DNA of 64,000 bases from Treponema sp. (GTDB lineage Bacteria; Spirochaetota; Spirochaetia; Treponematales; Treponemataceae): contig JAGBBT010000056.1 in assembly GCA_017938365.1 (NCBI GenBank), forward strand, positions 1-64,000, given 5' to 3'. The notes under the pieces were generated by a model. It saw only the letters and a list, made by a program, of their open reading frames with translations, was not told the origin of the DNA and ran no database searches. Below are positions 52,781-59,575 of the stretch, one piece after another. Position 1 is the first letter of the stretch, and every line of letters starts with the position of its first letter. The position numbers were made by a program, and so were the translations under genes.

Positions 52781-53320
52781 ATGAAAACAAGAAAAATTAT
52801 TTTATTAAGTTCTATCGCAGTTTTAATATTTATTTACGGAATTCAATTAATACTTAACAATAAATCTCCAATAAAGATTTATAAGCTAAAGGAAACCCCA
52901 AATAAAATTACAATTACAAATCAAAATAACGAAATAACATTAGAAAAAATGGAAGATATTTGGTACATAAAGAATACAGACTTTTTAGCTGATGAAGATA
53001 TTATTGAAGAATTTATCGACTCAATCTGTAATATAAAAACTCTCGGAATTGTTTCTAATTCAAATGCTGAATCTGAATTAGAACGATACGGATTAAATGA
53101 AATTAAAACCATCAAAGTAAATGCTTTTAATTCGGATAAAACAATTAGAAGCATAATAATAGGAAAGGACTCAGTCAGTCCTGATCACAATTACATAAGA
53201 ATAGATTCTTCTCAAAATACTTTATTAGCCGCAGGAAATCTTAGAAATATATTTGACAAAACTATTGACGACATAAAAAAAGAGACTGATTCAGAGGATA
53301 ATACAACTTTAGATAAATAA
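52781..53320 (+). CDS. DUF4340-like membrane-anchored protein
   Basis: A 179-residue protein with one N-terminal helix (about 5-24) and an extracytoplasmic beta-rich domain: KITITNQNNEITLEKMEDIWYI, then DEDIIEEFIDSICNIKTLGIVS and SELERYGLNEI, the pattern of DUF4340. That domain commonly accompanies GldG-type ABC systems, as here (72 nt downstream of the GldG-like gene). It is shorter than many members, which have two copies. The acidic C-terminus is probably disordered. Convergent with the lipid kinase gene, 1 nt away. Confidence 0.75.
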   Translation: MKTRKIILLSSIAVLIFIYGIQLILNNKSPIKIYKLKETPNKITITNQNNEITLEKMEDIWYIKNTDFLADEDIIEEFIDSICNIKTLGIVSNSNAESELERYGLNEIKTIKVNAFNSDKTIRSIIIGKDSVSPDHNYIRIDSSQNTLLAAGNLRNIFDKTIDDIKKETDSEDNTTLDK

Positions 53321-53321
53321 A

Positions 53322-54242
53322 TTAAATTAAGACTTTTAATTTGGATGGAAGACACTCGTAATGCAATTTTACTTCATTACCAAAAAGCTCTCCGTCTGTA
53401 TGGCAAACACTTGGTGTCTTTGAATAAACATCAAGTGTTTTGCAATTTTTCAATGTAAAACCTTTTTTATTTCCATGTTTTCCAGCAACTAAAAATGGAA
53501 AAACAAAAAAAGTTCGCCATCTAGGAATCCCAGAGGCAACACATATAGACAATAATCCGTCATTTTCAGATGCACTAGGTGCCATTGGAACACCTCCGCC
53601 TTCTGCCTTAAAATTCATTACAGCAATAAAAATTAAATCAGAAAATGCTATTAAAGGCTCACCATCAAAACTTAAATCTACATTCTGAGTTTTCATTGTA
53701 AAAAGATACTTAAGGGTTAACAGTCCATAACTCATTTTACTTAAATGAAGTTTATTCATTACAATTTTGATTTTTGATGTATTTACAGAAGTGCCAACCA
53801 ATGCATTTAATCCAAATCCAGAACTAATACCAAAGTATTTTCGTTTACCATTATTTTCGACCATACCTAAATCAATAGATTTATCACCTGTAGAATCTAA
53901 AATTATGTTTAAAGCCTTCAAGGGATTGTGTCGAGGAAGTCTTAACCCTCTACCAAAATCATTTCCAGACCCAGTAGGTATGAAACCAAATTTCACTCTT
54001 TCGAAATCTGAAATTCCATTTAAAACTTCATTTACAGTTCCATCACCGCCTACAACTACAAGTCTAATATCATCATCTTCAAATTCAGAAATTCTCTTGG
54101 CTAATTCCGTTGCATGAGAAACAGCTTCTGGAACATAATATTTATAATCTATATTTTTTTTATCTAATGCATTCTTAATAATATTCCAGCATTTCGCAGC
54201 CTTACCGCTACCACCATGTTCATTAACAATAAAATAATACAT
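53322..54242 (-). CDS. Diacylglycerol/lipid kinase family protein
   Basis: A 306-residue cytoplasmic lipid kinase of the DagK/YegS family. Motifs: N-terminal NEHGGSGKAAKCW, the nucleotide loop VVGGDGTVNEVLNG, PTGSGNDFGRGL, then a beta-sandwich C-domain with DGLLSICVASGI and CHTDGELFG. It would phosphorylate diacylglycerol or a related lipid and so recycle it into phospholipid synthesis. It is a single gene on the minus strand. The final segment (VKLHYECLPSKLKVLI) is complete. Confidence 0.88.
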   Translation of the reverse strand: MYYFIVNEHGGSGKAAKCWNIIKNALDKKNIDYKYYVPEAVSHATELAKRISEFEDDDIRLVVVGGDGTVNEVLNGISDFERVKFGFIPTGSGNDFGRGLRLPRHNPLKALNIILDSTGDKSIDLGMVENNGKRKYFGISSGFGLNALVGTSVNTSKIKIVMNKLHLSKMSYGLLTLKYLFTMKTQNVDLSFDGEPLIAFSDLIFIAVMNFKAEGGGVPMAPSASENDGLLSICVASGIPRWRTFFVFPFLVAGKHGNKKGFTLKNCKTLDVYSKTPSVCHTDGELFGNEVKLHYECLPSKLKVLI

Positions 54243-54293
54243 ATTCAGATTATAAAATCACATATAAATCATTTCAATACAAAAATACTTATA

Positions 54294-54327
54294 TAAAAAA
54301 AAGAGGCTATCAAAATGACAGCCTCTT
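54294..54327 (-). terminator. Terminator of purB
   Basis: AAGAGGCT (54301-54308) pairs with AGCCTCTT (54320-54327), with a few inner pairs closing a short loop. On the minus strand it is followed by a run of T (54294-54300). It begins 17 nt after the purB stop. Confidence 0.88.
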
Positions 54328-54344
54328 ACAACAAACTAATATTT

Positions 54345-55766
54345 TTACTTCATTAAGTTGCGATATTTTTTTGCTAATCTCTCTGATTTTTTAGCAGCTA
54401 AACCACAATAATTAGAAGGATGTTCGAAGAAGTTAGCAGGATCTTCAACACCAAGTTTTTCTAATTGAGTAGTAATATCCTTAAATTCTTTATCATGAGT
54501 TTTTAGAACTTCAAAGAAAGTTTTTCCAGACTTTTCAGCTTCTAATGTTATATTACGAATAATCTCATGACCATCATTATAACCAGCTTCGCCAAGAAGA
54601 ATATAAGCAGGTTCGGCAAGAACTCCACCTTTTACTTTTCCACCTGCATTCTCAAGGTTTCGTGCCATACCTTCTTTATCTGCTTGAAGTCCTTTTACAA
54701 CACTGTTCATACGAGCAACAGCCATAGTAAAGCCAGATACATAATCAGAAATAAAACGCTGTGACGCAGAATTAGTTAAATCCCTCTGATGTTCAGAAAT
54801 TTGGTCCATATAAAAAGTCATAACACGAGGACACATAGCTTTCCATAATGATTTAACATGTTCTGAATTCCAAGGATTGCGTTTTTGAGGCATTGTAGAA
54901 GAACCAACTTGTGTTGAAGCAAAATATTCAAACACTTCTCCAATTTCAGAACGCTGCAAATTGCGTAAATCATCAGCGAGGTTTGCAATAATACCAAATG
55001 CAACATTCATCTCTAATAAAAGACGAAGAACATATTCTGGTTCAACAAGTTGATTTGAATATTCAGAAGGCTGTAAACCTAAAAATTCAACATACATTCT
55101 TTCTAATTCTTCTGGTTCTTTTACAATCATTGATGGTCCATTATAAGAACCAACAGGACCTGCAAGTTTACCAACTAATTGATTAGAAAGTTCTTCAATA
55201 CGAAGAATTGATTTACCAAGACGACTTACAAATTCCGCAATAGACCAACCAAATGTAATTGGTACAGCATGCTGACCATGTGTACGTCCTACTTGAGGTG
55301 TTGCACATTCTCTTTCTGCTATATCACACAAATAATTTTCAAGCTTTTTCAATTCTGGAAGAACAACATTTTGTGTTACATCTCGCATACGACATGACAA
55401 AGCAGTATCAAGAATGTCTACAGATGTTGCCCCTAAATGAATTAAAGGTCCTATTTCTGAATCAACTTTTGTTTTCATAACATTAACAAGAGCACGAATA
55501 TTGTGCTTTGTTTTTTCTTCTTCTGTATAAACTTCTTCTGGATCAATATTAGAAGCAACATCATCTAATTTTTTTGAAATTTCATCATTCAATTTACCAC
55601 GAATTTTTAGATGAGCTTTTACAAGTGCTGCTTCACATCTTGCACAACTTCTGATACTTGCTTCTTCAGAAATATACTTAGAAAGACCAACAAATGCGTC
55701 AGCCTCCGACAATGAATATCGATGATCGATACATGAAAGATTTTCAAAAATATTGCGTGTTTCCAT
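54345..55766 (-). CDS. purB: Adenylosuccinate lyase PurB
   Basis: Cleaves adenylosuccinate to AMP and SAICAR to AICAR, two steps of purine synthesis. The 473-residue protein contains the fumarase/aspartase-superfamily signature GSSTMPQKRNPWNSE with the catalytic Ser loop, the His segment TSVDILDTALSCRMRD, and GRTHGQHAVPITFGW. It has the family's usual length. The frame opens further upstream; the ATG at 55766 (METRNIFENLSCIDHRY) suits the family best, with an ATG at 55784 as the alternative and TATACT lying between them. Monocistronic with its own terminator. Confidence 0.93.
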   Translation of the reverse strand: METRNIFENLSCIDHRYSLSEADAFVGLSKYISEEASIRSCARCEAALVKAHLKIRGKLNDEISKKLDDVASNIDPEEVYTEEEKTKHNIRALVNVMKTKVDSEIGPLIHLGATSVDILDTALSCRMRDVTQNVVLPELKKLENYLCDIAERECATPQVGRTHGQHAVPITFGWSIAEFVSRLGKSILRIEELSNQLVGKLAGPVGSYNGPSMIVKEPEELERMYVEFLGLQPSEYSNQLVEPEYVLRLLLEMNVAFGIIANLADDLRNLQRSEIGEVFEYFASTQVGSSTMPQKRNPWNSEHVKSLWKAMCPRVMTFYMDQISEHQRDLTNSASQRFISDYVSGFTMAVARMNSVVKGLQADKEGMARNLENAGGKVKGGVLAEPAYILLGEAGYNDGHEIIRNITLEAEKSGKTFFEVLKTHDKEFKDITTQLEKLGVEDPANFFEHPSNYCGLAAKKSERLAKKYRNLMK

Positions 55767-55896
55767 AGTGTATTTAGTATACATAAAATAATATTTTAGT
55801 TCTACCAAATTTAAAAAAAGTATAGACCCAATCCTTATTTTTCTATATATTCAATTTTTGCTTAAGAAATTTAGTTTTACTAAAAAGGAGATAAAT

Positions 55897-57069
55897 ATGT
55901 TTAATAGAGCAGATTTTGTTTCAGATTATGATTGGAAACGTTTTTTAAAGTTTTCTGAAAATTTAGAAACTCCAAATATTGTGATAAATTTGCATCAAAT
56001 TAAACAGAATTTTATAAAACTTCAAGACTCATTTCCGTTTGCATATATTTATTATGCAATAAAATCAAATCCTGGTGACCCTGTTTTAAAATTATTAGCA
56101 GAATTAGGATCAAATTTTGATGTAGCATCCATTTATGAACTTGATAAAATCCTCTCTTTTAACGTTCATCCTGACAAATTATCCTACGGAAATACAATAA
56201 AAAAAGCAAAAGATATAAAATATTTTTATGACAAAGGCGTACGAATGTTTGCAACTGATAGCAAAGATGATTTAAAAAATATAGCTAAATATGCGCCAGG
56301 AAGCAGAATTTATGTTCGTATGCTAGTTGAAAATTCTCAGACAGCAGATTGGCCTTTAAGCAGAAAATTTGGTTGTCATCCCGACATGGCTTATGACTTA
56401 CTTGTTCAAGCAAAAAATCTTGGATTAACACCCTATGGAGTTTCATTCCATGTTGGCTCACAACAGAGAGATATTGGTGCTTGGGATGATGCAATTGCAA
56501 AAGCAAAATATTTATTCTCTTCATTAGAGGAGGAAGAAGGTATCAGACTTTCAATGATTAATATGGGAGGAGGATTTCCTGCTCACTATATACAACCAAC
56601 TAATGAATTAAAAGATTATGCATCTGAAATTACTCGATATTTACATGACGATTTTGGAGATGAACTTCCTATGATTATTCTTGAACCTGGACGTTCATTA
56701 GTTGGAGACTGCGGAATATTAACAAGTGAAATAATTCTAATAAGCAGAAAAAATAATACAGCTTTACAAAGATGGGTTTATCAAGATGCTGGTAAATTTA
56801 ATGGCTTAATCGAAACTATGGATGAAGCAATGAAATACCCAATTGTTAGCGAAAAAGATGAAGATAACGCAAAAGAAGGCGAAGTTATCATTGCCGGTCC
56901 AACTTGTGATAGTGCAGATATCATGTATGAAGACTTTAAATATAAACTACCACTAACATTAAAAGCTGGAGATAAACTATATTGGCTAAGTACAGGTGCA
57001 TATACAAGTTCTTATGCAAGCGTAGAATTTAACGGTTTTCCTCCATTAAAAACATATTTTATGGAATAA
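55897..57069 (+). CDS. Fold-type III ornithine/lysine-type decarboxylase
   Basis: A 390-residue PLP enzyme of the alanine-racemase-fold decarboxylases, making putrescine or cadaverine. The PLP Lys is in IYYAIKSNPG; other motifs are FHVGSQQ, MGGGFPAHY, the phosphate loop EPGRSLVGDCG, and the cross-subunit GPTCDSADIMYE. Substrate cannot be settled: this group includes ornithine, lysine and dual enzymes. AAGGAGA lies before the ATG at 55897, so the open frame upstream of it is not coding. It is a single gene with a terminator shared with the fecR operon. Confidence 0.9.
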   Translation: MFNRADFVSDYDWKRFLKFSENLETPNIVINLHQIKQNFIKLQDSFPFAYIYYAIKSNPGDPVLKLLAELGSNFDVASIYELDKILSFNVHPDKLSYGNTIKKAKDIKYFYDKGVRMFATDSKDDLKNIAKYAPGSRIYVRMLVENSQTADWPLSRKFGCHPDMAYDLLVQAKNLGLTPYGVSFHVGSQQRDIGAWDDAIAKAKYLFSSLEEEEGIRLSMINMGGGFPAHYIQPTNELKDYASEITRYLHDDFGDELPMIILEPGRSLVGDCGILTSEIILISRKNNTALQRWVYQDAGKFNGLIETMDEAMKYPIVSEKDEDNAKEGEVIIAGPTCDSADIMYEDFKYKLPLTLKAGDKLYWLSTGAYTSSYASVEFNGFPPLKTYFME

Positions 57070-57070
57070 T

Positions 57071-57112
57071 AAAAAAAAGCTTAGTTATGAACAAAATCAA
57101 AACTAAGCTTTT
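57071..57112. terminator. Bidirectional terminator
   Basis: AAAAGCTTAGTT (57075-57086) pairs with AACTAAGCTTTT (57101-57112) around a 14-nt loop. The minus strand ends in a long T-run; the plus strand in a shorter one. It closes the decarboxylase gene and the FecR operon. Confidence 0.88.
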
Positions 57113-57118
57113 CTGAAA

Positions 57119-57227
57119 TTAATTATCAGGAATAACAACTTCCACTTTCAACGAACCTTTTGATTATTTCGGCAGCAGTTCCACTTCTTGAGGAATAACA
57201 ATTTCCACTTTCAACGAACCTTTTGAT
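57119..57227 (-). repeat. In-frame duplication of the fecR 3' end
   Basis: A 37-bp sequence at 57128-57164 recurs at 57191-57227 with one mismatch, offset by 63 bp (21 codons). The second copy lies inside the gene; the first lies across and beyond its stop. In frame after the TAA the copy reads SKGSLKVEVVIPDN and then a second stop at 57119-57121, against SKGSLKVEIVIPQ inside the gene. Confidence 0.9.
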
Positions 57228-57895
57228 ATTTTATTTTCTATATCGGTTCTAATATTTTTTATACTCGAAGAATTTTTATGAGCATTATTTTTAGGAGCAA
57301 TAGAACCACGCTTTTTTATCTCAGAACTTTGCCCTTTTGTAACAAAACACATTCCTGGCTGAGGTTTATCAAAAGAACTTTCTGAAGAATCTTCAACATC
57401 TTCTGAAATATTTGCTTTTACATTTTTGGATTTCCAAACAGCAACTTTACCTTCTGAACATGTTACCTGAGTTGATTTATACAAATTTTTTACATTTAAA
57501 ACCGTACCACGAACAGACGCTGTAGCTACAGGAGAACGAACTGTAAATCCGACTCGTCTATCTTCCGTTCTTTTTACATTTGACTTTAACGAACCTGCAT
57601 CTAAAAATATCTTAGTATCATCAGATGATGATTTTGAAACTAACTGTTCAAGTGTAATTCTAGATAAAGGAGACACTGTAACTGTTGTATTTTTTATTTT
57701 AAGTATAAGTTCAGATTTAAAACCAGTTTGAATAACAGATCCTTGTTGAAGTTTATTTCCGATTGCAAGAGGAACCCATTTTCCTAATGTTTGAACTTCT
57801 GCTTTACCCTTAACAGACAAAACCGTAGCATCCATCGCAATTACAGAACTTAAACAAAATGCAAATACACAAACTAAAATAAAATATTTCTTCAT
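57164..57895 (-). CDS. Exported FecR-domain protein
   Basis: A 243-residue protein with a signal peptide (cleavage near VIAM, about residue 20). About residues 22-150 form a FecR domain: ATVLSVKGKAEVQ, KWVPLAIGNKLQQGSVIQTG, VTVSPLSRITLEQL, and FTVRSPVATASVRGTVLNV. Unlike classical FecR it has no membrane helix or anti-sigma segment, so it is a free periplasmic protein, and FecR domains of this kind often lie near CHASE2 signalling proteins, as here. The C-terminal 90 residues are basic and Ser-rich. GGAGGA precedes the ATG. The 3' end is duplicated across the stop codon (see 57119-57227). Confidence 0.85.
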   Translation of the reverse strand: MKKYFILVCVFAFCLSSVIAMDATVLSVKGKAEVQTLGKWVPLAIGNKLQQGSVIQTGFKSELILKIKNTTVTVSPLSRITLEQLVSKSSSDDTKIFLDAGSLKSNVKRTEDRRVGFTVRSPVATASVRGTVLNVKNLYKSTQVTCSEGKVAVWKSKNVKANISEDVEDSSESSFDKPQPGMCFVTKGQSSEIKKRGSIAPKNNAHKNSSSIKNIRTDIENKISKGSLKVEIVIPQEVELLPK

Positions 57896-57911
57896 ATGTT
57901 CCTCCAAAAAA

Positions 57912-59039
57912 TTAGAATGTTATTAAAACGTCTATCCTAACAGAAGTTTTATCATTATCAGAAACATCTTTATCAAAATATTGAGTAATAGATGCTCCTA
58001 AATAAACATCACTTTTTATTTGCCACCCAAATTCTGCATCATATTGAATCCCCGAATATTCAATTTCTTCTTGTGCATCAAAAATAACATCTCCATTTGC
58101 TTGAAGAACTAAACTTTTATAAGGATTAACAGAAATTCCCATTCCTGTTTTTATAAGACCAGAGTATTCTGGTTCTTCCATAGAATTTACAGCAGTAAAA
58201 CTTGTAAAACCTTGAAATGCATCAAAAGGACCTTGATCTCCAGAGGCGTAAGTTCCATTTAAGATAAGTTCTGAATTAAGAGAATCTAAACCTAAAGAAA
58301 TTTTTATCTTTGTCAAATTCCCCATTTTATAATCTTCTTCATCAAAACTTACAAAACTTAAATAACTTGATAAATCATAGTATATAAAACTAGAAATGCT
58401 ACCATTCGAAGACAAACCTACATACATACGATTATAAGAAGTATCTTCTAATTTTACAGTTCCTAAAAATTGGGCAGAAATCACTTGTCCACCCAAAATA
58501 TTTAGAGCAGAAATACTTGCTCCTCCTACAATATATTTTGCTGCTGTATCATAGAAAGCCTCTTCATCAACTTCAGCTTCATCATCAATAATAGACACAA
58601 ATTGATTATTCAACAAACCTGTATAACATCCAAATAATGAAGTTGAAACAGCAGAACCTTCATACCCAAAAGAAATTCCATCTCCAACTTGATTATAAAT
58701 CAGCCCCGAAAAATCAGAACTATCAAAGCGCCCAATAGAAAGATTTAGAACATCATTTCCAAAAACAAATTTCATCGAATCCAAATTTACAGAATTAACA
58801 GTAAGTTCTGCATCGCAATCTTTCTTGAACATATAAGTTCCCTGAGTGCTAAAATAACTCGTTCCATCCTGATTAAAAGGAACTCTAAACCATAAAGATC
58901 CTAAATTTTGCTGATGAAGTTTTAAATCGCTAGATTTCCCTGAAAATTCAGTATTGTTATACACACTTCCACCAAATTCAACTGCACTCACATAAAAAGC
59001 TGATATTATTAAAATAATTGATAATACATATTTTTTCAT
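57912..59039 (-). CDS. Probable outer-membrane beta-barrel
   Basis: A 375-residue protein with a signal peptide (cleavage near VSAV, about residue 19). The whole mature part is alternating amphipathic strands (LGSLWFRVPFNQDGTSYFSTQGTYMF and similar), and it ends VRIDVLITF, with a terminal Phe as in BAM-inserted barrels. No close family is recognised. It is the middle gene of the operon with the 149-residue protein and FecR, gaps 3 and 16 nt. A channel or receptor feeding the FecR/CHASE2 module is plausible but unproven. Confidence 0.75.
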   Translation of the reverse strand: MKKYVLSIILIISAFYVSAVEFGGSVYNNTEFSGKSSDLKLHQQNLGSLWFRVPFNQDGTSYFSTQGTYMFKKDCDAELTVNSVNLDSMKFVFGNDVLNLSIGRFDSSDFSGLIYNQVGDGISFGYEGSAVSTSLFGCYTGLLNNQFVSIIDDEAEVDEEAFYDTAAKYIVGGASISALNILGGQVISAQFLGTVKLEDTSYNRMYVGLSSNGSISSFIYYDLSSYLSFVSFDEEDYKMGNLTKIKISLGLDSLNSELILNGTYASGDQGPFDAFQGFTSFTAVNSMEEPEYSGLIKTGMGISVNPYKSLVLQANGDVIFDAQEEIEYSGIQYDAEFGWQIKSDVYLGASITQYFDKDVSDNDKTSVRIDVLITF

Positions 59040-59042
59040 TCT

Positions 59043-59492
59043 TTACTCTCCATCATTCTCATATACAACACTACTGAAAATTGCTAATACATCTCTTCCA
59101 GAAACAAGCATAGATGGATCAGCTTCTTCAGGTAAAATTCCTAAGGCTTTTAATTCCTTAAAAGCATATCGAGAATTCTTAAAAATTGAATAAAATAATC
59201 CACCTTTCATGTTTCCAACTTTCGCAACAATTAAGGATAAATCACCTAGCAAAACTTTATCATCAACATTTACTTTTCGTAAAATATATTCAGATTTATT
59301 AAAATTTTCGATTGCAATATTATAATCAGCATTTTCGTCAATTTGATTAGAATAAACACCAACTAAATACGCAACTTGCCCAAAAGATGCACATTCAGAA
59401 TCAATTAATTCTGCAAGTTTTTCAGAACTTTGAGCATTTACACATATGCAAAGAAAGAAAAATAGTACAGCTACAAAACCAGTTTTTTTCAT
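59043..59492 (-). CDS. Small exported protein, unknown function
   Basis: A 149-residue protein with a clear signal peptide (cleavage near VNAQ, about residue 20) and no lipobox. The mature part is helical, including ELIDSECASFGQVAYLVGVY, and NYNIAIENFN-like segments, and resembles conserved treponemal proteins of unknown role. It is the first gene of the barrel/FecR operon and divergent from the cyclase gene. GAGGAG precedes the start, with 11 nt spacing. Its leader shares the palindrome at 59549-59564. Confidence 0.7.
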   Translation of the reverse strand: MKKTGFVAVLFFFLCICVNAQSSEKLAELIDSECASFGQVAYLVGVYSNQIDENADYNIAIENFNKSEYILRKVNVDDKVLLGDLSLIVAKVGNMKGGLFYSIFKNSRYAFKELKALGILPEEADPSMLVSGRDVLAIFSSVVYENDGE

Positions 59493-59535
59493 CTTACATG
59501 ACTCTCCTCATTAAAATACTAAATTTTAAGTTAAA

Positions 59536-59566
59536 TTTACATTTAAAGTATAACATGTGTTATAAT
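59536..59566 (+). promoter_or_regulatory. Cyclase promoter with overlapping palindrome
   Basis: TATAAT at 59561-59566 lies 9 nt before the cyclase ATG; TTTACA at 59536-59541 is a candidate -35 with a long 19-bp spacer. The 16-bp palindrome TATAACA-TG-TGTTATA (59549-59564) covers the -10. On the minus strand TATACT (59547-59552) could be the -10 of the divergent operon, so one site could control both directions. Confidence 0.5.
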
Positions 59567-59575
59567 ACTTGTCAT

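Noticed and set aside
59387-59575. N-terminal extension of the cyclase frame
   Set aside because: It overlaps the divergent exported-protein gene, contains no domain, and lies upstream of the predicted promoter; the ATG at 59576 is followed directly by a basic segment and membrane helix.
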